Part shown: in pieces, positions 40,013 through 51,741 of the stretch
How the letters are laid out: each line of letters begins with the position of its first letter
How positions within the stretch are numbered: the stretch's first letter is position 1
Assembly: GCF_958295425.1 (NCBI RefSeq)
Contig: NC_081142.1
Coordinates: 17,056,284 to 17,120,283, forward strand
Length of the DNA: 64,000 nucleotides
Direction of reading: 5' to 3'
DNA from: Solea solea
Lineage: Eukaryota > Chordata > Actinopteri > Pleuronectiformes > Soleidae
Translations under genes and position numbers: made by a program
Notes under the pieces: model-generated
What the model was told of the DNA's origin: nothing
Database searches by the model: none
Seen by the model: only the letters and a program-made list of their open reading frames with translations

Positions 40013-40435
40013 TTCCACTAGATAGTCCTGGCACGACACGGCACAGCTCTCTACACGGTTTGGTTCATTTTCCCTAAACCTAAACCTAACCCTAACCCTA
40101 ACCCTCAACGTGGGCGGAGTCATCATAGCACGGCTGTGACTTTGTTTTACACGTGACACACACACACACAAACTGGTGACTTTTGGTGTACTGAATCATT
40201 AGAATCAGTTAATTAAAAAGCCTTGTTCACAGAATTGTTCAGTACTTCCTGTATGACCACAGCACAGACTCCGTCTGACAGTCACTGAATTGAAATACAG
40301 TGGAAGGGGTCGTGATGCGGCAGTGTTGTCGCTTAATACACCAGACTCCTCTGTTGAATGATGAGATTTTAGACATTTCAATGCTAAATGTTGGAGATGA
40401 CCACGTCTTTAGGAAGTTAGAAAGACTTCATCTTC
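40013..40435. mobile_element. DNA-transposon-like segment with telomere-like insert
   Basis: CACCTTTCCACTAGATAGTC and GGCACGACACGGCACAGC, then telomere-like CCTAAC units (40087-40105), then CACCAGACTCCTCTGTTGAA and CTAAATGTTGGAGATGACC, which are shared with 17.3 kb. It is probably a degenerate copy of the same family. Confidence 0.45.
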
Positions 40436-40539
40436 ATAATTAACAGACACGAGACATTAGAGTGACAATTTTCAATTTTCCTCAATATTCCTTTAAAACA
40501 TAATTCATTTCTCAGATTCCTTATTAAGCACCTCCTGTA

Positions 40540-40540
<1 letters not shown>

Positions 40541-40574
<34 letters not shown>
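40541..40574. repeat. (TG)n microsatellite
   Basis: A TG tract of about 34 bases in the intergenic region. Confidence 0.95.
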
Positions 40575-40576
<2 letters not shown>

Positions 40577-40955
40577 TACACACAAGCTGTTTTTAGCCTT
40601 GCACAAAAACTGGAGACAAGGGGAAACAGCTCATCTGTTGGCTCCAACACCTGGACTCACTCACTGCTTTTATTCCTCATCAGGGCGTTTTGTTGAACAA
40701 AACAATTTCCTCCATTGATTTGCTAAAATTCAACTGTAGTTTCGTCATCACATACCCATATCTTGACTCATACGCTGGTGTTTTTATATCACGCTCATAT
40801 GAATCTGCCATAATTACAACAACATGCTCAAAATCCACCAAACCCCCCCCCCCGGACTGTATACAGTTCTTCAAATGTCTTCAACATCCCTGTCAGTCCA
40901 CGTGTAGTTTCACTAGGTGGTCTGCATCATAGTCGTATCATTTTGTTGTGATGCT

Positions 40956-41050
40956 GGGCGGCTGCGGCTCAGGAGGTCAAACATGTCGCCCACGAAAAGT
41001 GTTTGATCCCCGGGCTTCTCGGGGTCTACATGCTGAAATATTTGGCAAAA
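40956..41050 (+). mobile_element. tRNA-like SINE fragment, plus orientation
   Basis: GGGCGGCTGCGGCTCAGGAG resembles a polymerase III A box region, and GTTTGATCCCCGGGCT resembles a B box. GTCTACATGCTGAAATATTT follows. The two antisense relatives at 18881 and 33885 carry the complement of the 3' half. Confidence 0.55.
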
Positions 41051-44000
41051 CATTTGATTGTTTTGAAAGGTTTATCATGTTTACAAGATGATTTTTTATT
41101 ATTATTTAATTGATTGTTTAGCAGAACGCAGCTGTATGGTTTCTTCACTCTGACAATTTGGCGTCTCGGTGTGGGCAAACTTAAGGTACGCGACTCATTG
41201 GCTCAGATATTTCATCATGACCCAGAATCTCAAGGATGCAAAGTGCACCGAATCAGACTGACCACCACCTGCTGTTGCTGCCCCAGGCCAGGAGGGGCCC
41301 CAGCGTGAAGAGAGAGATCTCAGACTTCAGAGCTGAGTGGAACCAGACTCAGGGTTTTGTTGGAAAGGAGTTGAAGTGGAGACTAAGCGGGCGGGAGGTT
41401 GTTGGGGGGGGGGGGAGTCAATAAAGAGTGGCAGGCCTTGCCCTTGGAGCCCCACCAGGAACACACACAGATGGAAAGCATTAGAGCTCCATTCCAGCAC
41501 AAAGATGGATGGATTATTAGATAGAGAGTCTGAGTGGAGTGGGAGGAGAGGGAGAAAAGGGGGAACGAGTGTACGTAGATGGGAGGAGGGGAAATGAGTG
41601 CGTGAATACACATTCTCCCTCTATCAACTCAAAAAACGCTCATTAGGTGGAGTTTACGCTGCACAAGAATATTTACGCAGGTGTTGAAACAAAGCCCAAA
41701 GTCAATGCTTGTGACTATAAACAAGCAACGGCTGAGAAACAATGAGAGCTCCTGGAGCACAGACTGTACACTGATCATACTGTTCACTTACAGTACGTTT
41801 GATTATACTCACTATTTGGAAAGTGACCAAACATAAATGTCTTATCTGCATAATTATGTCATTTAAATTAGGATTTCTCAGTCCTGGTCCTCTCATGTCA
41901 TCTGGCCAACAGTCAAAAATAAAAAAATAAGTTTGAAAGATTCACCATTCTTTTTATATGGTTCTTTTTAACAAATGTTAAGAACCATATCTGTTGTAGG
42001 CCATTTATATCCTTAATCCCAGAAGCATGTATTTACAACTTCTTTCTTTGGTGACAAAGAGTGTTTTAGCGCTGACAAGAACACAAAGTACCAACAGGTT
42101 GATGTACTTACACTCATGAGGTGAAGTACTGATGAGGAGGAGTGGCAGGAATGTAAAAAAAAAGTAGAAGACAAAATTCAGAGTTTCTCTGAACTACCAC
42201 ACATACTGTATGATAATGTGGCAGAAAAGTGGCAGTTAAGATGATCTTCAGTGCGTTGACGACCTGATGGAGTGATTCAAAGCAGGTGTGCAGAGCAGGT
42301 GGGGAGGAGATGCAGGTAACTGGAGGACACGCCCACAGAAAGACAAAAACACACAAGCGGGTATAATGTACAAGCAAAACTAGAACGAGGTACAATAATC
42401 CACAAGTCATCCATCCTCATAAAACATGTGTTAAACAGATCATCATTTAGGTGTTTACATTAGATTATAGGCTGCAAAGTTCTTCAATTAAAACCAAAGG
42501 TCTGCAACCGCAAGCATGTGAAGAGACATTTTTAACCCCTCTCCACCCAAATATAATTAATCTGACCCATAAAATTAAGATAACATCATGTCATAAGTTT
42601 TATATATAGATATACTCTATATTTATGGATATAAAAGGACTATAGTTTGTTGCATTTGTGACATTTAACAACTACTAAAAGAAACTTTGTAGATCTATTT
42701 GAGTCCTTGTGAAACATTGATCAAATTAAAAGTGAAACGCTCAAATAACTTAAAACTAGATTGTATGTAGTTCATGCTTGAGAAAATCTGTATGTGTGTA
42801 CAGTGGTATGTGGATGCAGAGATGGACAGGACTCCAAATGAACCACATCCACCAAAAACTATAAAATTGTCCTGTGCTGACGCTTTAGCTTCACAGAGAA
42901 CCCCTTAAATTCATACAGTAAAAATTATAATAATAATAATAAAGTGGCAAAAGCCTCCGTGAACCTCCACATTTGAGTCAGTCAGCAGGAAATTCGATCG
43001 GACGCAGTTTCCACTCACCGCAACGTGTGCTGTCAAGAGACGACAGCACACGTCCTGCAAGATTTATGGTTAAGTTGAAGTGAAGTGGAAAATGCACATC
43101 ATATATGAGCCATATCATGAGCGGGGTCATGTGATCGCAGACCTGTGAGGCATGAACAGAGAGGAGGAATGTGGCTCCAGCTTTCCACGCGATTGCCGTG
43201 AGAGAGGATCTGTCTGACAATGAGGGGACTGTTAATGTTTAAAACAGCTGAATGCTTTCTAACCTGAACAATGAGTCTCAGCTGTCAAAGACACGGCCAG
43301 TTCAAGGCCGCGCATCAGCACCTAAGCAGATAATGTTACTGACAGGAAGTTCAGGGATTCAACGTAATGGATGCAGCCTTGTGAGTGGGTCCTTACTGGA
43401 GTTTTATTGGTGATCTTTGTTGAGGATCTGATTTCACTGATTCTAAAAGGAGCACAATATGCGTATATATCTCTTTCAAGGTCCAATTTTTGCTGTGAAA
43501 TATGAACATCAAACTTAATGCACTGTTTTTGTATGTTGATGAGTTAAAGTGAATTGTTCCACTATTAGCTCTAACAATAAAAATATACCCAATCCCATGA
43601 TGAAGCAAAAACGCTATCTAGGTTTCCACAAACAATTATTAAAATTTAATTTGCAGAGAAAAAACAATGTTTTGACGTGAGATTAAGAAAGTTTGAAAAT
43701 GATCAAAAACTAAATACGTAAAGGGCCACTTCATTATTTTACTAATTTCCAGAGATAGATGTGTTATTCAATCCTCAGACAGTGGATGTGAGAGACATAT
43801 CGAGTTAATTAATAATAATGAATATATTTTATAATATAAATAATTCATTGAAAAAAAAAATAAATAAAATTGACAAAAGTCACTTCCTTCGAAGCAAATA
43901 AAAGCTGTGTTTCTGTCTGGTTTTATGAATAAAAAAAAAAATCTGTAATAGAATGTGAATTAATCAAACACAAGCAGCATCATAAAGATTTGAAGTTTAT

Positions 44001-46385
44001 CCTTCATTTGACCAAGTGGAAAAAAAATGGGTGAAATCGGCCTTTTTAACATCAGTGAATTTACATTAGTTTAGTCATGAGAAAAAGAAAACAATGCTTT
44101 AGTTGTGTATTTTGGCATGAAGCAGGCAGATGACTATACAGTCTGAACTGTGTCAAGGCCTCCAGGAAAGCTGAACCAGGCACTGATCGTTCACTCGGCG
44201 GCGTTCAAAGGCTTCATTTCACTTCCTCTCTCCAAGGTCAGCATCTGGCAGCACGGACAGTGGAGGTCAAGCTCCTGTCAGCTCCTGAACAAAAACAGCT
44301 CATGTTCCCCAACAATCGGGGGCTTGTTGGAGGCTTCAAGCGCCATCGTGACATAGTGAGAGGACGGTGAAACTGTATCTCTCTTCTTCATCTTCTTCTT
44401 CTTCTTCTCTAAATCTCATGAAACTCAGGTCCTCATTTTACAGTCGTTGAAGTTAAAGCTCTGTTTTAGTTTTGTTTTTTTACCATTCTGCGTGGGAAGA
44501 ATCTCATGCACTGATGACTGAAACTAAAAGTCAGTTTCAATATTGATTCAACTGCAGCTCACTTTCCTGAAATGTATCTCTTGCTTGAATTTGAAAATAT
44601 CAGACAACTGTTAAAAATGCAAATCATTTGAAGACTCAGTTGACATCTTCCGACCTCTTGGTTATTATTTTCCTCCAACAGTGAAACGTAAAATTATATT
44701 CAAGGGAAAAAAACAACAAGAGAAGCAGCAAAACCATGGATTTGAACCTTAATATTTGATCCATGTCCTTGAGCAATTTTTAATACGAGAAAATAATTTG
44801 TAAATAAGCGTAAACTGCTCGGAGGTTATAATTTTGCCAGTTTTTGTATAACTCAAAAAGGTTAATGACGAATTTTCGTGAACTTTTATGGGAATGTACG
44901 CTAATGTTGATCTTAAAATGGAAATGGAATGGGGGAAAAAAAAAAAGGATCATCTTTTGAGTGAGTTCAAACTCTGGGAAACTGAGCAGCTTTGGCAGAA
45001 GTTTTCCTCTTCAGAAGCAAAAGTTGTTATGTAGCCTTTAGAGATTTACTTGAAAGGTTAGTCCCTGACTTAAGAAGAAGAAGAAACACAAGACAGCATG
45101 TTTGTTTTTTAACTATATCACAGCTGGTGGCAGAAATGATCCAAGAAAACTAGAGATGTGATAACCTACAGCAATAAAAAAGGACGTGAAGGGTGTAAAT
45201 ACATTTACAATAGAAAAGCATTCCGTGATCTACAGTAGCCATCTGTAAATGATGAGAAATAACATCTGTCTGTTAATGGCATAACTGTCCAAATCATCTC
45301 TCGAACTGTTCACTTGACCGGCTTCGAACTTGGCAGGTGACTCACAAAAGTGCAGACTTTGCCTTTGTGTGGATAAGAAATACAAGAGAACGAGTATGTA
45401 GCCTATACTGCTCTAGTTTCTACAATTTATATAAGAATAATATATAATATAATAATAATTCTTTACCTCAATTTCAGCTCCTTCCGATCACCTCAGTGGC
45501 CTGAGATGAAGCCACACCCCATTGGAAACTACATTGCACTGACAAAGCATTTATTCACGGATCGATCTGAGCCCTCGAAAAAAACTCACAATTAAGCAGA
45601 AACACCTCCGACCCTGATGCTCCCTCTTCACTGTACTTTCAAACTAATCCCTCTCAGCCATTCAGAGAACTCAACCTGTATCTTCCTCCGCCCTTTATTC
45701 ATTCATCTCTCTGTCTCTCTCTCGCTCCCTTTAAGCCAAATTCCCATCCATTTTCTTTTCAGCCTCTCCTGCACTTTCAAAGTCTATTACGAGCCACAGA
45801 CATTACCCTGAACTCAAAAGGCCAAATGAGGCTCCTGTAGCAGGGAGTGCCCTCGGGCCTCGTCTGTCACTGGTGGAGAGGGTGTGGTCGTCCTGGGTGA
45901 CATGATCTGGTCACAGGAAGTGACTGTAGGCTGTAAACCGCTGGGAATTTAGAAGTGGGACACTGTACATTATATACATACTACATATATATATGTGTAT
46001 ATATACATATATATATATATTTAGCGGACCTGTAACTTGTTATGCAGCTGTGCCTCTGTATTCTAGCCTATACCTCTGAGAGACTGCACTAGAAACAGTG
46101 ATATTGCACACTTTGCTCACTCATTCATTCATTCACCATCAGAGGGACAAGAGTCATATTTCAGCTCAAGATTTTCACAGTGCATCATCACAGGTGTGTT
46201 TCTCAGACTTAAAGATAGACACATATTTGTGCAGAGCAAATGTTTACCCATCAGTTTAATTCTATTAACACTAACAAAGGGGCATTTTTATGCAGAATTA
46301 GACATTCCTCACATCTCAACCTTTAAACTTGAATCTTCAAACTGATAACATTAATTATAGTTAAAGGTAGTTAAGAAACCTGTGA

Positions 46386-46730
46386 CACACACACACACAC
46401 ACACACACATTTGCACAGCATTCATAGTGAGGACACTCATAGACAAATGCATTCCCTTGTCCCTTAGCCTAACCTTAACCATCACAACTATAAACGTTAA
46501 TCCTTACTCTTACCCTGACCTAAACTAAGTTCTAACCCTAAATCTGAAACCAGGTCTTAAACCCTCAAAAAGCCCCCTTTGAGGGGTGACAGAGCCAAAA
46601 TGTTCCCCCTTTCCCAAACTGCACTCACTCCCACTCAAACATAAGGGTTTTGGTCGTTACAAATACACCCATACAACACACACACACACACACACGCACA
46701 CACGCACACACACACACACACACACACACG
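46386..46730. repeat. CA-bounded dispersed repeat with CCTAACCTTAACC core
   Basis: CA tracts at 46386-46409 and about 46675-46730 enclose GTGAGGACACTCATAGACAA, ATGCATTCCCTTGTCCC, CCTAACCTTAACCATCACAA, AACCAGGTCTTAAACCCTC and GAGGGGTGACAGAGCC. This is the layout of a repeat I know from many fish genomes. It is probably the complement relative of family B. Confidence 0.65.
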
Positions 46731-47960
46731 GCTCTTTCAAAGTGCAAAATGTGACTTTGAGCAGGAAATGGGAGAAAACACACGCAGGCAGGAACAGAGG
46801 CACAGTAACTTAAGTCACTTCTTACATTTTTGGCCGAGTTCTCGCTGGACTGATCTTATTTCCAGCTGTTTGATGTTTGCCTACAACAAAGACTCAGCTG
46901 AAGGGCGCCACCACCTGGCCAACAGTGGTCACTGAGATTATGAGGCAAAAAAAAAAATCCTTGAGGACTCCGGTGCCACCCGGTGGAATCACACTGCCAT
47001 TACAATGTTGAAAGCAAGAACAATGAATGCTCATGACTTACCCAAGGCTATTTACCAAACGACATCATTTTAATACATGATTTTGCAAAATACAAAACAT
47101 TTGTGCAAAAAATGTTCGGACAAAATACAAAGACAAAGGCCTCTCTTGGTCAAAGGATTAAGAATGTAAACCTTCTGATGGGTCCATCGTTATCAAATTC
47201 AAATCAAATGTGTTTTTCCGTGTTCTTTAACAAATATCTAAGAATGAAATGAACGAGGTTCCGTCATTTGCCAAACAACCAAAAACCTAGACATGATTAA
47301 GCTTCACAGTCTTGTGTACAAGTGGTTTTTGCACTGTTATAGCACGCACACACGCACACACACGCACGCACGCACGCACACAGTATGTCCTTTCCATGAT
47401 AGAGGTCGTGTGCACAAACTCAAGATGCCTAGGTAGCTCCATGTGTGCCAAACGAAAAAATCAAACAAACAAAAAAGATACAAAAACAAAAAGCTAAAAG
47501 AAAACTTGAAGGATTGAGATACGTTTGAACTGGATTTAACATCAGGGAGTTCATCGGTGATGTCGTTCAAATTTAAAGCTCAGTCCGGCTAATATGAATC
47601 AGAGTGACTTAAATATGAACTCTACAGCGTGACTTTAGGACGGGATTAATACTGAAGTCTTGTTGATCTATACATTCAGCAAATGTCTCTTGGGAACTTT
47701 TGTTCTTCATGCCATCACGAGATCCTCGTGTGCTTGACAAATACATCAGATTGGTAACGCAGTCGACAAACGACAGCAGCGAGTGCAACACACGAAGACA
47801 AAATGATTGTCTGCGACACAGCTACGACCACAACCCGTTCTCCTGCTGCTGCTGCTTCTAAAAATAAATGTTTCTCATCAAACAAAAGCTTCCTATTTCG
47901 TCGTGCATCTTCATCACCCATTATCATGTGATCATTGCAGTTGACTGAGAGGTTTTCATT

Positions 47961-48183
47961 TACCAAACACACACACACACACACATATTCACACAGCTAT
48001 TCTTCTTAGGACACTGCATCGACTTCAGCTTAATCAAATGTGACCAGTTAACGTGACAACAGTTCAAATGTAACCAGTTCCTCAGACATTAGGACCAGGT
48101 TTTGGTCTCCATGAGGACTACTGGTTTTAAAGGTTCTAAAGAGGTAACATTATACAAGAACACACGCACACATACACACATGC
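47961..48183 (+). repeat. CA-bounded dispersed repeat, family A, copy 2
   Basis: The core includes AACCAGTTCCTCAGACATTA, GGACCAGGTTTTGGTCTCC, ATGAGGACTACTGGTTTTA and AGAGGTAACATTATACAAG. A CA tract lies at each side, and the right one is split by the TAGGGCTGA element at 48184-48466. Confidence 0.75.
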
Positions 48184-48466
48184 TAGGGCTGAACGATTTT
48201 GAATAAATACCTAATTGGGATTATTTTGACAGGAATTGTGATGGCGATATGATTCGCGATATCAGAGGGAATGGGCATTTTTTACATCTTTATTCTCCTT
48301 TTCATTTGGGGAAAAAACACATTTAAAATGATTATTATAGTGTGATGTTTGTGCAGATCTGTGAGAAACAAACACAATAATTCATATCAAATGATACTTT
48401 GACGCACATTTCAGCTTGAACAAATATTGCGATTTAGATCAAATTTGGATGAAGTTATCAGCCCTA
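48184..48466. mobile_element. Nonautonomous DNA element with TAGGGCTGA termini
   Basis: Starts TAGGGCTGAACGATTTTG and ends GAAGTTATCAGCCCTA, giving 9-base perfect terminal inverted repeats (TAGGGCTGA). The body contains motifs common in this fish/vertebrate hAT-like family (GCGATATGATTCGCGATATC; ATTGCGATTTAGATC). It is inserted within the CA tail of a dispersed repeat, with CA units on both sides. Confidence 0.75.
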
Positions 48467-49737
48467 ACACACACACGCACACACACACACGTCTTCATAT
48501 CGCAACATGATTATCAGAGTAAATGCATATATGCACACATGCATGTAACTATTATGAGTTGCACAATACATAATGTAAAACAGGGGAAGTAAAAATGATG
48601 CAAAGACAAAGCCCTGTAAAAAAAATCTGGACATTCTTTCAACATGTAAGCACCAAATAATAATAAAAAATCTTTAAATATCAAATCCAATCTAAAAAAA
48701 ATAAAAAGCTTTTTTTTTTCTTAAAAATAGGCCTGAAACTTCAGTTAATGTGACTGACAGTAAAATTGGCACTGCCTGTGAGGATAAAACTGCTGTGTGA
48801 TTTCATGTGTAGATCTGGAGGAGGGTTCTCTGCAGCCGGCGTTGACGTCAGAAGCCAACATTGGCTGCGAGGTGAGAAGACGGAGACCATGAAGAGAGCA
48901 GACACAATGATAGAGGGTGCACAACATTCAGGAAAGTGGAGAGAGAAGCTGATGCAGAATCTAATGTTCAGTCTCAGCGTGGACGCGACTGTAACGTCCT
49001 GAGGTGGGAAATCAAAGGTCCACGTGTGCGTCCATGCTGCTGAAGAGTCACTTTGAGGTGGAGTGAAAACATTCAGTTGTCACATTCAGCACAAAAGTAT
49101 TTTTGTTGGAAAAGCTCCCATGTGAAAAATCTAAACAACTAAAGTTTAGTTCGTTTCATGGCAAGGTTACTTGTTACTTGTATTTGGCGAGTTGGACACT
49201 GGTCTTCTCAGTAAAACCCCACCACATCTCTCGCTTCTTCCCGTTCTTGCTCACTTTATGCACTTTTCTTTCGCTGTACAAGAATACTTTTGTATTTTCG
49301 TGTTCAGAAACAATTTGGAGAAGCGGGTCACACTCGCTGCTCAAAGGCCACGCGTATGAACGTCCTGCACGAAACACACCTTTGACTCGTCGACACGGGA
49401 GAAAAGACACAGGATGCTCATGCTACTTTTCACCCTTAAAGTGTTTTCCCATATAAAAAAAAAAATGTTCTTTTGAATATATATCTTTGTGTTTCATTCA
49501 TTCAGGACTTAAGTACCGTATTTACAAGAGGTTAAAATATCAAACATTTTTTTCAAACCATGGTAGTAAGTACACTTGCTGGAACCTGTGTCAAACAGCT
49601 GTGTGTATACTTGTGTAGCTGCGACAGTGTTTGTTGCACACCCACATGTGCATCCAGACCTGTTTCTGTTTGTCTCTGCGTGATCAGGTTAGATTTGTTT
49701 ACACCAGGTCCCTGGGTGAGAGGCAGAACTTCTCATA

Positions 49738-49762
49738 TGTGTGTGTGTGTGTGTGTGTGTGT
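49738..49762. repeat. (TG)n microsatellite directly after the ROR1 stop codon
   Basis: On the gene strand the stop TAG (49763-49765) is followed at once by ACACAC units, so the 3'UTR begins with a CA tract of about 25 bases. Confidence 0.95.
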
Positions 49763-50429
49763 CTACAGGTCTGCGGTGATGACCGAGTCATTGTACATCA
49801 GTACGTCAGAATCAACGTGGCCCAGCTGTCCCATCCCCTTCTGGGTAACTTGTCCGTACATCTGGGCTGAAACGCCGCCGCTCCCTGGCATGATGCAGTG
49901 GGAGAGCAGGGGCACGTTGGCGTCATGGTTAGAGCCCGTGGTGGAGGGGACGCCGCTGACGTGACCCGTGCTGGTGGAGCCGCTCGCGCTGCTGGGCGAG
50001 CGGCTTTTCGGAGGCGGCAGGTGGTGCTGGATTACCCTGGTGGGTGGAGCCGGGGGAGCGAAGTGGGCAGGAAAAGCCGCGTATCCCGTCGGGATGGGGT
50101 ATCCGTTGACGGGGATGAAGCGCTGGTGGGTTTGGGGCACAGCCATGGGTGTCCAGGCTGGAATGGCGGCCATCTGGCCTGGTGACGGAATAGCCTGGGC
50201 TGGGTAGAGGTAACCCGCGGCGGCAGCATAACGAGGGTTGCTGAGGTTGCTGACGGGGCTGGCACTAAGCGAGGTGGTCTGGGTGGTGGCGTTACCTCCA
50301 CCAGAGGGCGTGCTCGAACTGGCGTGGGATGAAAGCCCCTCCCAGGCTCGCAGGCGGGCGTGGATGTCCTTGAACTTCGGCCTACGTCCTGGTCCCTCCT
50401 GCCAACACTCGGTCATCAAACCATAGAAC
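49763..50429 (-). CDS. ROR1: ROR1 terminal coding exon: kinase end and Ser/Thr/Pro-rich tail
   Basis: The 667-base last coding part starts FYGLMTECWQEGPGRRPKFK (end of the kinase C-lobe), then DIHARLRAWEGLSSH. The tail includes TTQTTSLSASPVSNLSNPRY, RFIPVNGYPIPTGYAAFPAH, RVIQHHLPPPKSRSPSSASG and STSTGHVSGVPS, ending NDSVITADL and a TAG stop. Human ROR1 shares TTQTTSLSASPVSNLSNPRY and KSRSPSSASGSTSTGHV and ends ESMISAEL, so this is ROR1, not ROR2. The acceptor is TCTCGCAG before G (phase 2 entry). An ATG further 5' in the same frame is intronic. From the first exon here to the stop is 781 residues, close to the equivalent human length. A CA repeat begins directly after the stop. Confidence 0.96.
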
Positions 50430-50895
50430 CTGCGAGACAAGAGATTTACAACCTTTTTTTAAGTGTTTATGCCTGCAAGAAATGGATTGACTATGTGTAA
50501 ATTGCTTAAATTGTTTTGAATTGGTAATTTGCAGCACCCATTTTAAACTCATCTTCTTAAAAATACAAGCTCTAAAAATAATAAATAATATTAAAAGCAA
50601 GAAATAAAAGACGTTGAAAGACAAGAGGGATATAATCTAAGAGGGAAACTTTAAAATATCTCGGGGGTTAAATTATGGAACAGTCTGCTTTAGGATGAAG
50701 AACAGCAGTTTAATCCAGAACAGTAATGGAAATGTGTTTAAAGATATATTATTACGAGATGGAAATGAAAATGTGTTATCATTGTGTTTAACTTCATTTT
50801 AAAGTTGATTTCTTTCTCTTTGCCAAAATAATATAGTGGGCTAAACTTGATGAAAGCACATCCACATGAACTTTAACACTATAACGTGAACACAC
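50430..50895 (-). other. ROR1 intron near the end of the kinase domain
   Basis: This 466-base phase 2 intron splits the arginine codon of CPPR. It is AT-rich and I see nothing else in it. The donor GTGTGT and acceptor TCTCGCAG are both canonical. Confidence 0.85.
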
Positions 50896-51260
50896 CTTGG
50901 CGGGCAGTCCTCAGGGCAGGGCAGCAGCTGCCTCTTTCTCACCATCTCCATCACTTCCTGGTTGGAGAAGCCATAGTAGGGCTGCAGGCCGTAGCTGAAC
51001 ATCTCCCACAGCACGACGCCGAACGACCACATGTCCGAGTCCGTGGTGTACTTGCCGTAGGTGATGGCCTCTGGGGACATCCAGCGTATGGGCAGCAGCG
51101 TTTTAGGCTGGACGCAGTAGTAGTCTGAGGAGTAGATCTCTCTGGAGAGACCCAAGTCTGAGATCTTGACGTGAAGCTGTTCCCCAACTAAAATGTTGCG
51201 TGCAGCGAGGTCTTTGTGGATGTAGAAGTGACTCCCCAAGTACTCCATCCCAGCAGCCAC
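50896..51260 (-). CDS. ROR1: ROR1 exon: kinase C-lobe (catalytic and activation loops)
   Basis: A 365-base exon encoding [20 protein letters not shown], then [20 protein letters not shown] and [20 protein letters not shown], and ending [11 protein letters not shown]. The catalytic HRD reads HKD and the metal-binding DFG reads DLG, the same substitutions that make ROR1 a pseudokinase. The activation loop carries YSSDYY. After the two tyrosines the residue is Cys, where I remember Arg in human. APE reads SPE. The acceptor is CTGAACCAG before GTG (phase 0). The donor is CCAAG then GTGTGT, splitting the CPPR arginine as AG|G (phase 2), which matches the final exon. Confidence 0.95.
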
Positions 51261-51513
51261 CTGGTTCAGATTCAAATTTAAAGGAGACAAACAAGAACTA
51301 TTAAAGTCTGTGTTTATTGTAGACATTGCACTGACAGAAGCAATTGGAAATAACGTGAATAGACACTGATTTTGAAGTGAAGTGACAACGAGAAGGAAAC
51401 TATGGTTCAATTTGTGAGTTGTGAAAAGACATAGTATATTCAATCTCTTAAATAAACCCTTCTAAATAAACCTTTAGAATAGGAAAAACTGCTGAACTGC
51501 TCTCAAATCGCAC

Positions 51514-51741
51514 CTGTAGGGCCATGTGCAGGAAGTCTCCATGATCCAGGCTGGATTTGACCGTGCCGTCCTCGTCGCTGCTGCAGCCGACGTCAGAGTG
51601 CGGCGAGCGCATGATGAGGAACTCGTGGAGGTCGCCTTGTGGGAGAAACTCGAAGAGCATGCAGACCGGCTGCTCCTGGGTCACCACACCCAGCAGACAC
51701 ACCACATTTGGGTGTTGGAGCTCTGTCAGCACTGCAGCCTC
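51514..51741 (-). CDS. ROR1: ROR1 exon: kinase N-lobe to hinge and insert
   Basis: A 228-base, 76-codon exon encoding [40 protein letters not shown] and [20 protein letters not shown], ending FLHMALQ. It covers helix C, the hinge and the ROR-specific insert [20 protein letters not shown], which is identical to human ROR1. The acceptor is TGACACAG before GAG, and the donor is CTACAG then GTGCGA. Phase is 0 at both ends, so it links cleanly to FQQ upstream and VAAGMEY downstream. The intron that follows is only 253 bases. Confidence 0.95.

Larger units (their letters stand above)
30723..49737. other. Intergenic region between CACHD1 and ROR1, including presumed ROR1 3'UTR
   Basis: About 19 kb lies between the CACHD1 promoter and the ROR1 stop codon. 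The end nearest ROR1 must contain its 3'UTR, but I cannot place a polyadenylation site with confidence. I see no coding exon. In human, UBE2U lies in this interval, and no ubiquitin-conjugating fold sequence is recognisable here. The region carries a palindromic minisatellite, several dispersed repeats and many CA/TG tracts, listed separately. Confidence 0.7.

Noticed and set aside
48289..48294. AATAAA on the minus strand as the ROR1 polyadenylation signal
   Set aside because: It lies inside a mobile element. Such hexamers are common in AT-rich DNA, and nothing else supports the site.
30723..49737. UBE2U or another gene between CACHD1 and ROR1
   Set aside because: No ubiquitin-conjugating motif or other domain was recognisable in any frame. 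Very short exons cannot be excluded by eye.
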